DNA of 64,000 nt from Torreya grandis. Its lineage: Eukaryota > Streptophyta > Pinopsida > Cupressales > Taxaceae. Of the stretch, positions 1 to 11,799 are shown piece after piece. The notes below the pieces were generated by a model, which searched no databases, was not told the origin of the DNA, and saw only the letters and a program-made list of their open reading frames with translations. Both the position numbers and the translations under genes were made by a program. Every line of letters starts with the position of its first letter. The stretch's first letter is position 1. Location of the stretch: assembly GCA_037957365.1 (NCBI GenBank), contig JARHVA010000002.1, forward strand, positions 1,316,001 through 1,380,000, in the 5' to 3' direction.

Positions 1-169
1 TATCACTCACCCAATGTTGCAACAATAGAAACTCAATAAGTTAGTGAATAAGTGTAAAAAATTCTTCATAAATCTTGACGTCCTTCTAACACACTACACA
101 ATAAATCACCACATCAATTTGGTTATCAGATCCCCTCTTCTAAATATCCCTTATATCATATATCAATTT

Positions 170-1440
170 GAAACAATGATGAAATATGGTGCTAGATATA
201 AGAGCTCCTTGATTAGGTAAAGATCAATCCTAGCTCTTATCCTTATATAATTCCAATAGTCCTCACACCCAAGAAGGATAGGTCCTAGTGACTTTTCATA
301 GATTATCATGTACTCAACAAAAATACAATAAAGAATCGGTACCCACTACCATGCATTGATGAACTTTTAGACCAGCTCTAAGGTTCACAATACTTCACCA
401 AGATCAACTTGAAGTCATGTTACCATTAGGCTCTATTCTATTTTAAAGATGTTTGAAAGATAGTATTCAAGATACAAGATATATTCTATGAATGGTTTGT
501 CATGCCTTTAAGTTTAATAAATGCCCCAGCCTCATTCATGTGCTTGATGTATGATCTACTTAGGCCCTTTCTTAACTCCTTTAGAATCATCTACTTGGAT
601 GACATTTTCATGTTTAGAAAGACTTAGGAGGATCATATATAACATTTCACATGTGTCACAGACACTTTACGTCAACATAAGTTACAAGACACCTTAACAA
701 AGTGCACATTCAATTATGTCTAGATTCAGTACCTAGGCTACATCATTGATCACATAGGCATCCATGTAAATCTAAATAAGATCAAAGTGATCCAAGATTG
801 GCCTAATCTACACAATCTCATAGAAATTAAGAGTTTTATTTGAATTTATAACTTCTACTATAGGTTCATCCTTGGTTTACTCACCTCTCTAGGGCTCTCA
901 ATCAGATAACATGTGCAAAATCTAAGTTAGATTTGAGTCATGCTACAACATAAATTTAAGGCACTCAAGCAATGCCTATATGAAGTGCCTATTCTTGTAA
1001 TCCTAGACATTACACATTCCTTCAAAATTCACACCAATGCATATAACTATGCACTTAATGTAGTGTTCATATAGCATGGACATCCAATCATATACCACTT
1101 AGAATGATTTAGTGGCATAGTGTAAAGTTGTTCCACCTATGAGAATGAATTACACTCTATTTTTTAATAACTTAAGTAATGGCTCCACTACATTTTGGGG
1201 AAGGAGATAATTATTCATTCAAATTATAAGCCATTTTAGTTCTTGTAGATGTAAAATATGTTGGAAAATAATATTTCCTTCTCATAATCAATCACAAGAA
1301 AGGGAAGTATAATAAGGTAGCATATTCCATTAAATGTTCACCAGTTCACATACTCATCATGGTATTGGACACATGCAACCATAAATTCATAGACTGGGTA
1401 TCCCTCTACTTAGTTGATTCAAACTTCATAGTGACTTACA
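170..1440 (+). pseudogene. Reverse transcriptase and RNase H of gypsy element (broken)
   Basis: The translation over 330-420 resembles the gypsy RT stretch that ends in 'DLLDQL' followed by 'F(S/T)KI(D/N)L'. The catalytic box reads IIYLDD (YLDD at 592-603), so both Asp are kept. It is followed by the usual 'QYLGYIID' segment near 730-755. The RNase H part is recognised by 'YALNVVFIQHGHPIIYHLE' around 1045-1105 and by the 'ENELHSI' and 'LGKEIIIHSNYKPF' segments up to about 1250. Several stops occur, many of them where the family has Gln codons. In a live element this enzyme copies the RNA in cytoplasmic particles. Domain identity is confident; exact ends are approximate. Confidence 0.8.
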
Positions 1441-1539
1441 CTAGCCTCATGTGAGGTAAACAAGTTTAGGAGTTCTACTTATCTAATTAGCTTCTTTACA
1501 AACTCAAACATATATGTGTTCCTAGTGTCACACCTCATT

Positions 1540-2130
1540 GATGACTCATTTATGAAGTACACCATACCAAGACCTTGGGACACTTTAGTGTGACAAAGAC
1601 TCTAGTCACATTGAAATCACACTTATACAGGTATCACATGTGCACATACATAGAATTCAACATCAATTATTTCATTCCTTGTTGCATCACCAAACCCATA
1701 AATAAGAAGCTTTGATTTTACACATCTCTACCAATTCCATCCAGACCATGGGAATCTATCAGCATGGATTTCATGACTAGGTTGCCTATGATGAGAGGCT
1801 ATCATGATGTTGTGTTCATTGTAGTGGATAGCTTTTCCAACATGGATGTCATGGTCACTCACAATAAATACATTGATGTAGTTGGTATTGCACAATCCTT
1901 CTTCAACCATGTTTGGGTTCATTTTGGGCTTCCAACATCCATCATATCTGATCAAGATCTACACTTTGTAAGTCACTTTTTTCAAGCATTATAGGACTTG
2001 ATGGGTACCTAACTGGATCAGTCGATAACTTTTCATCCATAGACATGGGTAAATTGAAGTGGTCAATCACACATTTATTAATCTTATATGAATTTACAAC
2101 CATGTGCATGATGACACTTGGGATGAAAAT
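1540..2130 (+). pseudogene. Integrase core of gypsy element (broken)
   Basis: From about 1740 the frame reads ESISMDFMTRLP (family: WESISMDF), then VFIVVDSFSNM, then FGLPTSIISDQDLHF. This gives the first Asp (SMDF) and the second Asp (SDQD) of the DDE triad. The longest open run is 1764-1994. It then shifts frame, and the EVVN segment with the catalytic Glu is readable near 2055-2070. The zinc-binding N-terminal part (1540-1730) is only faintly readable. All three acidic residues are present, but frameshifts and stops (for example CAG to TAG after 'FHP', about 2030) prevent a product. Confidence 0.8.
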
Positions 2131-2639
2131 CTCTTATTATTCAACATGCTTATAATAGATCCGTATATAGCTCTATAGGTCATAGTCCATTCCATATATG
2201 TCTTGCAACCTTTGGCACCTATAGACATATCTTACCATGCACTAGTTGGCTCTGAATTGTAGACATAAAAATTGGAAGCAAACAAAGTTGATAAGTTTTT
2301 TATGCTACATATAATTTTTTTCATTATCAAGTTTAGTAGATTCTCTCTCACACACAAGTATAGTATAAGGAGCACCATGATGCACATTGTAGACCTCGTG
2401 AATTTTGAGTTGGTGATAAAGTTTGTTTATACCCTCAAAAGGAGTGCTTCAAAGGTTCACACAAGAATATCAAGCCTCTAACTTATGATCTTTATACCAT
2501 TATATGCACATCTAGTGAGAATTCTTTTGTTCTTTATCTACCTTCATACTTGGGCATGCACCTAGTCTTCAACATGGAACTTCTCAAGCCTTACACTCCA
2601 TTTCTTGATCTAGCTATGACACAACATCCTTATGATTTA

Positions 2640-2850
2640 GATCTTGACCACTTGTACCCCATAGAGAAGGACCAAATCATTAAATTGATAGGCACATACA
2701 CCCACCATGGCATACATCAAATTTTTTGAGTGGTCAAGGTTGGACAATTTACTGATTGATCCAAGTGGTACACTTTTCAGTAACTTCAAGTATAGTTTCC
2801 TTAGCTATACATTGATGTAATAGAGACCATTACTCTTCAATAAAGGGTGA
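2640..2850 (+). pseudogene. Chromodomain-like C-terminal tail of gypsy integrase
   Basis: With stops marked as breaks, the frame reads 'THHGIHQIF', 'VVKVGQFTD', 'SKWYTFQ', 'FP', 'LYID'. This matches the spacing of the chromodomain-type tail of chromoviruses (R-x-(5)-FLVRWKG-x-(6)-W-x-(10)-P-x-LY). Such tails direct integration toward particular chromatin marks. At least four stops occur, so it is a relic. The call rests on residue spacing rather than strong identity. Confidence 0.5.
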
Positions 2851-3033
2851 ATAATTTGTACACAACTCCTACATAGAATAATAATCCCATCACTTATTTA
2901 TATGCATAGATCTTGCACCTTCTACACACTCTTACATACTCCTCTACACAAATCTTGCATACACTCTTGGGCATAAGTCTTATACTAGTTCATAGACTTT
3001 TTCACTAAACTCATAGAATTGTGCACCATCCTA

Positions 3034-3038
3034 GTAAT
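3034..3038. repeat. Target-site duplication, left, of Tat element (GTAAT)
   Basis: The five bases GTAAT precede the TG start of the left LTR. They match GTACT after the right LTR at four of five positions. Confidence 0.65.
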
Positions 3039-4216
3039 TGTATACACGTAATATTTTCAAAATTTATCAATTATTTATTATTTCTATCTTGTAGGAAACC
3101 ATTGAGTCTCAATCTCTCTAATTGCATGCCTTAAAAGGTGCATTGGGAAAGGGGTGGGTAGATCATTAGTTCTTTATAAGATTGTTTTCCCTTTTTCCAC
3201 TTATTACCAATCTAACCAACTCCTAAAAACTATTCCCCTAAGCGTTGCCTCCTATTTTACACCATCCTCTAGTCATTTTCCACCTTCATTAGCCCTTTCC
3301 CTAACCTAAACCCCTTTTTCATAATTTACATGACTATGTCAGCCACATCGACCTTGTATTATTATTGATAGAGCTTACTAAGAACTAAGTTGGCCATGGT
3401 TAACATAGTTCATTATCTAGTATGTTTTTTGTCAATTATAATACTAGGTTGACTGGGTTGACCTTGTCAGCCAAAACTTTTGAAAGGGTTTAGGGTTAGA
3501 TCCACCTATATAAACACATCCATTTTACCATTAGAGAGATATAAATATTTATTAATCATTTGTGCTTCTTTACAATCTATTCTCTCATCATTCTACTTGA
3601 AGAGTCTTAGCTTATGGTTTCTACTTCGAGAAGAATCTTGTCTTGTGGAGAAATCTTTCATACTTTGGCCTTTTTTAGTGATCCTTATAAACCACAACAA
3701 CCTCTTATGAAGCACCTTTGTCCAAGGTAAATATTGAGTCTTGATGGGTTCATCTTCCAAGTAAGTATCTCTAACTTTTCTCCTCTCTTTAGTAGATAGA
3801 AGTAGCATAAGTAATGGCTTTTGAATAATATTGCTCTCTCCATGCATTAGGGGTTTACCTATACATAGCTTAAATAGAATTATATTACGAATGTTTAATT
3901 TATGTTTACTAACCCTTACTTTTTTCCACAAGCTTTGGTGAGCACTAGATTAGATTTTGATTTACTTATTATTAGTTCAGTAAATATGAAAACATAGGAC
4001 CTAGTTAGGGCTCTTATGAAGTTTTTCTTGACTAGAGGCTTTGGAACCCTCTTTAGTGATATAATTATGGTAAGAGATCCCTTGATTAGGTCTATAAAAT
4101 GCATATTGGTCATGACCCTGATTATCTAATGTATCCCCAATCAAAAGTGTAAGTAAGATCTATCTTCTTTGAGATAGGATTAATTTATAGATCTGCTATA
4201 TTTCCCATTGCATACA
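3039..4216 (+). repeat. 5' LTR of Tat element (1178 bp)
   Basis: It aligns end to end with 15310-16488. Shared landmarks include the 'gagtctcaatctctct' block near 3105, the 'acatccattttaccatt' block near 3518 and the 'agatctgctatatttccc' block near the 3' end. It contains two copies of the GTTGAC-rich motif, at about 3381 and 3443. A candidate TATA-like stretch lies at about 3508 (CTATATAAACAC), which could mark the U3/R promoter. The LTR pair differs by many substitutions and small indels. Confidence 0.85.
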
Positions 4217-6520
4217 TTCTAGTGAACTTGATGTTAATATAACCCTTGTAGGTTTTATTTCATGTTTTTCATTTCTACCATTTTATTATCTTTATATATT
4301 TTCAATACTAGGTCAACCAGTCTAATATAGTTCTAACTTTTGTGTGCAGGTTTAACACATAGTCGCATCAAAATGACTTTGTTCTTTATGTATAGGTCTT
4401 CATTAGATATAGTTTATTGGATCAAGCAGGTTGAAATGGTACTCTTATTCAATCCCAGATAACAAATTATGTCAAACAAGTTGACTTAGTATTACAGTCA
4501 TCATCCAAATAAAAAACTAAGTTAACCAAGTCAACTCAATCATCTTAACATGCTTTAGCAAATAGGGTTTTATAGAACTAGGTCAACCAAGTTAACTTGG
4601 TAGAATTTACAAAAAGGATTCAAGGTAATTCAATAAAAAATTTAAAATCCTCAGCATCTTCCAACCCACCAAGGTTCCTTTCTTTTTCTCTCTTTCAATT
4701 CAGTACTTTATTATAGTTTTGTTTTATGCAAGTTTAAAGTCTTCAAAATTATAATCCTACAACAAACTAGGTTGATCTGGTTGACTTAGTTGTGTAGCTT
4801 GTATTTTATCTAAAAGACTAATTCCAGCTAGTTGACTTGGTTTTCAAGGACTCTTGAATCTATAGAATAATAGTAACCTAGTCCACTCTGTTCTATGATA
4901 TTGGCATGTAGTGTCATCTAAATCAACTCTATACCATTCTCAATTTGGGAATTAAAAACTATATCCTAGTAATTAATTCACACTTTCATTTTTAGTTGTT
5001 TGCATGCTAAGAGTAGCTCACATAGTCTAATTTGGTGGTTTTTTAAAATACCACTTAGTTACACTATTTTTCTCTTTTCACACACACTACCAAATCACAC
5101 AATATTTAAAATATATTTAACATTTGTCTTCCCAAGGCCTACCTAATTAGATTTCATCACCAAGGGGGAAGTTGAATTATTTTTATGGCCAAGTATAAAC
5201 GCATGGTTAATAGAATATATTGTAAAAGCACCCAACACCATTATTACTATAATATTATGAAGTGAGGGGGTAGGCCTCAATATCAAGCTAGTATCATTAC
5301 TAACACATATCCCTTTCAGCCTAAATGTCTTAAAACCATCCATAGATTGCTTTCTAGTTCCCTATTTTCAGCCAACTTCCCTATCACACTTAAAATAACA
5401 CTTTATAATAATCTAACAACACTCAGGATGACCACTTAGTTAGCATTCACTTTTTAATAAATTGTTTGCTCTCTGATCATTGTATGTTGTATGTAAAAAC
5501 TTACATTGGCCAGCATTGGTGTAAGACTTTATGTTGTGTGTTAATTAGATCATTCTCATTGATCTAATTGCTTGTGGGTTTGTTTCCATTTCTTGATTTA
5601 ATTACATTGAAAAATATTTCCTTATTTTTAGCACATTGTCATTATGTTTGACATAGTATCTTCTAAATTACCTATTTCCCTAATTATAATACTCAATTGA
5701 CCTAATCAACCTAGTACTCCTTTCTACAAATTCGATTATAGTACTAAATTGACTTGGTCGACTATGTATCCTAATCAGGTTATCTTTTTAATTGTTTACA
5801 ATACTAAGTCCACCTAGTTGACTTTGTACTCTTATACTCTATGTACAGTAGTACTAATTTGACCTTGTCAACTCTATACTCTCATCATCTCTCTTCTATA
5901 TTTTATTGTTACCCATACTCTCCTATCTAGATGACTTAGATCTCTATTTCTCTTTCCTTAACATTTTGCTCATTTCCTCAAAACACCATGAAGTCCCCTA
6001 TTAAAATATTTTTGGATAACATAAATCCATTTAAACACTATATGGGGTATTATTTCATCCCTTTCTTTACCTCCTAAGAGAACCCTCACTCTTGGGGCAC
6101 CTCTTCCCCTCCATCTGTGGAATGTAACATGGTTCAAATCACACCTCAAGATGAAGTAGGTAGATCCAATCCTTTTTGTAACTATCAAGACAATTCTCAT
6201 CTTTAATCTTTTCAACATGTGGAAATAATTGACACAAGCCTATCCTACAATCCCATTGGTAATCCACCTTCTAATAACCTTCCCCTAATACTGATTCAAG
6301 GAGTCCTCTTACAAACACAAACCCACCAATGGATATGACCCAACTTCTTACACAAGTCATACAACAAATTAATATAATGCAAACTTCTAACATCTCTCAA
6401 ATAATGTAATTACAACATCATTTGATCAATATTCTTAATCAACCTTCGATTCTTAATCATCAATCCAATCTCAATTATTCCTCCAACTCTTAGAGATGCC
6501 TCAGGAAATGTTATCCCTTA
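4217..6520 (+). other. Leader region of Tat element, no readable gene
   Basis: This is a 2.3-kb stretch between the 5' LTR and gag. I see no convincing coding domain. Ogre/Tat elements often have a long leader or an extra ORF here, but nothing recognisable survives. About half of it carries the repeated GTTGAC-rich motif, described separately. The primer-binding site expected just after 4216 is not recognisable as a tRNA complement. Confidence 0.6.
4306..5880 (+). repeat. Array of ~26-nt GTTGAC-rich motif, 50-62 bp spacing
   Basis: Degenerate copies of ACTAGGTYRACY-RRGTYRACTTRGTA start near 4306, 4464, 4515, 4576, 4764, 4817, 5689, 5741, 5800 and 5850. Spacing within the clusters is 50-61 bp. 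Further copies lie in each LTR (3381 and 3443; about 15655 and 15713). Example cores are GGTCAACCAAGTTAACTTGG (about 4581) and GTTGATCTGGTTGACTTAGT (4771). The motif is partly palindromic, with GTTGAC/GTCAAC blocks about 9 nt apart. It looks like a diverged tandem repeat that seeded both leader and LTR. A regulatory role is possible but unproven. Confidence 0.7.
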
Positions 6521-6524
6521 ACCT

Positions 6525-7500
6525 ATGATGATTAAAAAAATACTTCAAAATATCCAAAATGAGCCTTTATCTCCTTTCATCATGTCCATTTATATTGGTA
6601 ATATATGTCCAACTATCAAGTATGATGGGACTAAAGGCCCTGCATCTTTTCTTAAAAAATTTAGTAATCTTTATAAAGAATGGATCCAAACCAATACTTT
6701 TGTCACAACTAAACTTCTAGTTAAAACCTTCACTGGCGATGTATTGGAATGGTAAAACCAACTTCTCCAACATTCCATTTGGCAACTCAAGTATTTATTC
6801 AATCCTCTAGCTAAATAATTTCAACATAATGACCTTCTCAAAATTTTCCTTAGCTATTTCATCAATGCTAAGTAATTTTCCACCGAATCAACTCATGATT
6901 TTATCAAACAATGTAAATAACTACCCCATAAGGTCGGCCATAACATGACTAATGATAATTTATTTGAACTCTTTATAATTTCTTTAACTCCTTCACTTCA
7001 ATATAAAGTTTAAAATTTCACTCCTCAAATGCTTAATGAAGTTCTTGACCAAGCCAAACATCAAGACTTCCTCATGAAGAAATTTGAATCTAATACCAAA
7101 TTCCTTAAAGGATATTTTGAAACTTCTACTAATGCCATCATCGATAATACTACTCAAACCAAACTAAGAGTTGCCAAAGCTGACAATCCCCCATCTTCTC
7201 ACATACCACTAACTGTGTAGCAAATGAAACAATTCTTACTACCAGCTAAACCCTTTACTTATCCTAATAATCCTCCTAAATAATATGACCCTAATCAATT
7301 GTGTTGGTTCCACACCAACATTGGTCATTTCCATGAAACTTGTCAAGGGCTTACTAAAATTTTTATCTCCTACATGCTTGGTGATTCCTTCAATCATGAA
7401 GCCATGATCCAACTTCATCGTCAAGAGTACAACATTGCTTTTCAAAAATGACAAGCTCCCAGCTTCTTCTTCTAATAACCAAAAATATGTTTCCACATCT
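6525..7500 (+). pseudogene. gag of Tat element (broken)
   Basis: The frame from 6525 reads '...PTIKYDGTKGPASFLKKFSNLYKEW', the start of a plant gypsy gag (retrotrans_gag fold), interrupted by stops at about 6753, 6816 and 6872 and several later ones. A second open run (7029-7220) carries 'MLNEVLDQAKHQDF'. At 7303-7344 the sequence CWFHTNIGHFHETC matches the variant zinc finger of Tat gags (C-x-FH-x-x-x-GH-x-x-x-C). Gag would form the particle shell around the RNA. Many stops are TAA or TAG where a Gln codon is likely (C to T change). Confidence 0.75.
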
Positions 7501-8129
7501 AATCATCAACAAAACACCAAAGATGTTCATACTATTAATGTCGACTATGACCAATATTAAAACAATTCTCAATATGTTAATGTAGCTAAGGTTAAATATC
7601 ATCATAAACTAGCTCATAATGATCCTATCACAAAACCTAAGAAACCATCTTTGGATGAACAACTTCTCAAAGATACTACAACCACTTATTTAGTTTCAGA
7701 AGCCCATGAGGAACCACCTCCTTTTTTTTAACCCCCAACAACTTCTATTCCTTAAAAATCTACCCTACCTTCTAAAACTCACACTAGTTCTTGTTCTAAA
7801 TCCCATTGGAGCTTTCTCAAAAAACTTAACTCCATGTCTTGCAAGATTCCACTTATGGAGTTAGTTCATACTTCCTATTTTCATGTAAATTCCTCATGTA
7901 ATAATTAAAAGATATTGAAGAACCACCCTCTATTGAGAAACAACCTACCAATATGTATACCATTTAATCCATGTGTCCCTCTTCTAAACCATCTATTAAA
8001 TTTCTTGAAGAGGACATGACTAATGATAAAATCCTTTTTTGTGCTAATGATCCACCCTATTCATTAAAATAGCTATTAATACTACCCTTATTCATTACTT
8101 TTTAGTTGACAAAGAATCTCATATTAATG

Positions 8130-8587
8130 TGACATCTTTGTGGCTCATCCAATAACTTGGCTATAATAAGGATCATCTCAAGCAAACCTACCTCACCTAT
8201 CATGTATTTGATAAAACTAATCAAAATCCACTTGGTTATATTTGGATTCCCCTAATAATTGGACCCAAGTTCATTCGAACTAAACTTATGGTCCTTTATT
8301 TGCCCTTATCTTATAACATACTCCTTGGTCACCCTTGGACTCATAAAATGAGGGCCATCACCTCTTCTGGTATCCAATGCATCAAATTCCTACATCATGG
8401 CAAATGGTATAAGCATGAGACCGATCCCAACCCTTGGAGTATTCAACTTCCCAATCAAAAATATCAATATTGCATTCCTACCTTTCATACCATAAACAGT
8501 GCTCCCTTGCCTAAATTCATCAACATCAATCCAAACCTACAGGTCACTCTTTTTTATTCAAATGATGATGAACCTAATGAATTATAA
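8130..8587 (+). pseudogene. Aspartic protease region of Tat element (partial)
   Basis: Recognised by 'LPLSYNILLGHPWTHKMRAITSS' at about 8303-8370 and by 'CIKFLHHGKWYKHE' after it. These match the C-terminal half of the plant gypsy protease (consensus YNILLGRPW-hKM-A-pS). The frame is open from 8288 to 8587. I could not see the N-terminal half with its catalytic Asp with confidence. In a live element the enzyme processes the gag-pol polyprotein. Confidence 0.7.
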
Positions 8588-9639
8588 CATACTTGCAACA
8601 CTACTAAGCTACCTCCTTATATCTCAGAGTGGATCCCTCCTTATTTATTACCTCATGATCATATTATTCCTCACATTGATGAGATCACTAATTTTCCCCC
8701 TCCATGTAATGCTTAGGAATCTTCTTACCCAAAAGATGCCTTCACATGCAATGACTATTGAGTGGCCAAATTGTTCCAAGCTCCTTTAATCATGTCTCCA
8801 CAAAATTTCAATGACCCTTGAATCTCAAGCATGTACCATTTCTCCAACCTATGATGATAATGATATCATCACCCAAGTTCAATCTCGAGACATGGATGTT
8901 CAACATTATCAGAAAACTTTAGACCAAATACATGCTTTCAACTACGATGTTCAAACCATTTCTATGGATTTTTAATTAATTCTCAAAGGTCATGTACCTC
9001 CTCTTAATTTTCCACTTCTTGATACACCTTGGGTGTTAGAATAAATCCTACCTTATAAACCTCCAAAAATTCTTGTATCTTCTCTATCACATACAAATCC
9101 CATCATTACATCTAATTTTTCACAATTAAATAAACTATTGATACACCAATCTCATCTTATAAATATAGTTCTCCTACTCCTGAGATTACATCAGATGTCA
9201 AGGCCACAGATTTCTATCAAATACATTCTCAATATGATCACCATGGTAATCAAATTCAAAATCTTGAAGTATATGTTGAATATTATATAGCCCTCTTCCC
9301 ACTTTGCCTAGCGATGAATCTATCCTTGAATTACTTCATGCCTGAGAACCACAACTTCCTCGATAACATCACAAACTTGAGAATTTCAAAAATAAAACCC
9401 CTTATTTCAATAACTTCATCATTACTATCTAACCTAAAGCTAATCCAATTTATTATTTACCAACTGCACCATATCATTTCCAAGATGGTAATTCTATGAT
9501 TATAAAATAAACTACTCATATTGAATATGGTAATCCATCCTTCCTTTGACTTATTATATTTTATCATGAACTCACACCCATAGAACATGATAAACTTTAG
9601 ATTATTTTTTGATAAATATCATGAGATCTTCACTTGGTC

Positions 9640-10420
9640 TTACGAAGACATGCCTAGTATTAACCCTAACATCATGGTGCACAATATCATCACTTATCCT
9701 GATGCCAAACCCTTGTGCCAAAAGCAATAAAATTTTCCACCTGAATTTTCCACCTTATGTTATAAAGAAATTATAAAACTTCTTGATGCTAAGTTTATAA
9801 AACTTGTGGACTAATCTGAATGGTTTTCTAACTTAGTCCCTATTCAAAAAAAGGTCACCATGGTCATTTACATTTGAATCGATTTCCATAATCTTAATCT
9901 TGCTTATCCCAAGGTCAATTTCCTTTTACCTTCAATAGATGCCATTGTTGACTCCATAATTGGTTTGAAATGTTGTTTCTTATGGATGGATTTTTAGGCT
10001 ATAACCAAATTTACATTGACCCCAAATACCAACATAAGACAACTTTCACCACAGAATGGGGCACCTATTGTTATGTTAAAGTGTCCTTTGGCCTCAAAAA
10101 TTCTAGAGCTACATATCAAGGATTAATGACCCATATCTTTCATGATCTTATTCACAACATTATATAAACCTATGTACATGACCTCATTGCTAAGTCTAAA
10201 TGTCATAAGACTCATCTTTATAATCTTGCCATCATCTTTGACCACCTTCTTAAATACAAAGTTAGACTAAATCCTTACAAATATGTCTTCAGTGTCACAT
10301 CTAGAAAACTATTAGGATTCTTATTTTCTCTTTGTGATATCAATGTTGACTCTACCAATATTAATGTTATCATCAACATGCCCATCCCTTGATCCATTAT
10401 GGATATCATACTTATCTCTA
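9640..10420 (+). pseudogene. Reverse transcriptase of Tat element, catalytic site altered
   Basis: Readable pieces are 'IMVHNIITYPDAKP' (about 9672), 'EIIKLLDAKFIK', 'SEWFSNLVPIQKK' and, in the open run 9970-10167, 'GYNQIYIDPKYQHKTTFTTEWGTYCY' followed by 'FGLKNSRATYQ'. These are classic Tat RT blocks. The catalytic box, normally YVDD, reads YVHD at 10171-10182 (GAT to CAT), so the first active-site Asp is lost. A stop lies five bases upstream, and more occur earlier. Identification is firm; activity is excluded. Confidence 0.85.
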
Positions 10421-10439
10421 TAAACTTGGGGTAATTAAA

Positions 10440-11090
10440 TGATTAATCCCTAAAGTGGCTTACCATATCCACTCTATCAATTATCTTCTTAAGAAAGATA
10501 ATGCTCTAGAATGGATAGATCCCTATCAAAAATCATTATATAATATGAAATAATCATTGCTTCACCCACATACTCTTCATCCCCCTTCAAATGATTGACC
10601 TTTGATCTTATATACTTATTCCACACCCATATCCATTGAGGCAATGCTTTCCCAATAAGATGATACTAAAAGATAATATGCCATATATTATATCAATTGA
10701 GGCCTCATTGATTATGAAAAACATTACATAAAAGTTTAACATGATTGCCTCACCATATATTTTATAGATAAAAACTTTGACATTATCTGCTTTATCATAC
10801 CACTTATGTTATCATCCATTCTGATCCCCTTCATCACTTTTTCTCCAAAGCCTTTCTTCTTGGAGATATAATTGGCAAGTGGATGGTCCTTCTCATGGAA
10901 TTTGATCTTTGAATTATTACTCAAAAAGTTTTCAAAGGATAAATCATCACTAATGAACTTATCATAGCTCCTATGCCCACTATCAACCACCTTCAAAATA
11001 GTCTTCCTAATGATAATATTCTCTATATTGAAGGTATCAACTAAGTTATATATCTTAAAGATTACTTCCAAAACTTCATTGTTGATCTCT
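10440..11090 (+). pseudogene. First RNase H domain of Tat pol (broken)
   Basis: Across two frames the plus strand reads 'SINYLLKKDNALEWID', 'PLILYTYSTPISIEAML' and 'AIYYINxGLIDYEKHY' (about 10470-10725), the blocks of the RNase H that directly follows RT in plant gypsy elements. The C-terminal part, up to about 11090, is weaker. It is followed at once by a second, archaeal-type RNase H; that pair is the hallmark of the Tat lineage. The 111-residue open frame on the other strand here is only a shadow. Confidence 0.7.
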
Positions 11091-11159
11091 AAACAAGTAA
11101 TCTTGACGAATCCACTATCCTCCTCGATACTACTAAACTAAAATTAGCTATCAAATAAC

Positions 11160-11620
11160 TTCCTAAAATTAATGTTAATTTACACAAAGATTCATGAACC
11201 CTTCACTTTTATTGTGTTAAGTGCCTTCAAAGAGCTATGGTAGGTTGTATCCTCATAAACCCTCTCAATAAAATCATCCCACTATCTTTTTGCCTAACAT
11301 TCGATGTCACTAACAACATGATAGATTATGAAGCTTTAATCTTAGGCATGAGAGCTTCCCTTGATTTAGATATCTAATACCTACATGCTTTAGGTAATTC
11401 CTACCTCATTTACCTCCAAGTCAATGGTGACTAGCAATGTAAAAGTGAGAATCTCATTTATTATCATCAAATTGAAACTATTCTCACCAAATATTTCATT
11501 TCTTTCACCATTGAGCATATCCCTCGAGATCAAATTCTATTGTTGATTCCCTCACTTCTTCAACCTCTCTTTTTCATCTGCACCAAGTTCTTATTGATCC
11601 CACTTTTCTTATCCAAATAA
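11160..11620 (+). pseudogene. Second (archaeal-type) RNase H domain of Tat pol
   Basis: The frame reads 'GCILINPLNKIIPLSFCLTFDVTNNMIDYEALILGMRASLDLDI' (about 11240-11373), then 'HALGNSYLIYLQVNGD' and 'YFISFTIEHIPRDQ' (about 11480-11535). This matches the aRNH domain of Tat elements (consensus F-TNN-AEYEAL--GL, GDS-L---Q-NG-). The Glu of YEAL is kept. The GDS motif reads GNS, so a catalytic Asp is changed to Asn. Two stops are visible within this stretch. Confidence 0.8.
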
Positions 11621-11799
11621 TAAAATCTCTGTCTTCTACTCAACTACATGATTCACTAATCTGCCACATTGAGGCCATCACCATTTGACAAAGCCCATGG
11701 TACAAATACATCATTCAATTTTGGGAACACCAAATTTATCCTCCCAACCTAGATTCTTGCAAAAGGACTTATATTCACAAACAAGATTTTAAGTATGTA

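Larger units (their letters stand above)
1..3033 (+). mobile_element. Ty3/gypsy chromovirus-like element, truncated and decayed
   Basis: Pieces of one gypsy pol occur in order on the plus strand: RT (about 170-830), RNase H (about 900-1440), integrase (about 1540-2130) and a chromodomain-like tail (about 2640-2850). This order (RT-RH-IN-chromodomain) is that of chromoviruses. The 5' part (LTR, gag, protease) lies beyond the window edge. The 3' part was probably cut by insertion of the Tat element at 3039; sequence after 16493 may be its continuation, but I found no recognisable LTR there. Stops and frameshifts occur throughout, so it is inactive. Confidence 0.8.

Noticed and set aside
3593..3931. 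112-residue open frame on the minus strand in the Tat 5' LTR
   Set aside because: The corresponding part of the 3' LTR does not keep it, and LTR DNA of this element is otherwise non-coding.
10736..11071. 111-residue open frame on the minus strand
   Set aside because: The plus strand here encodes the first RNase H of the Tat element; the minus frame is a shadow.
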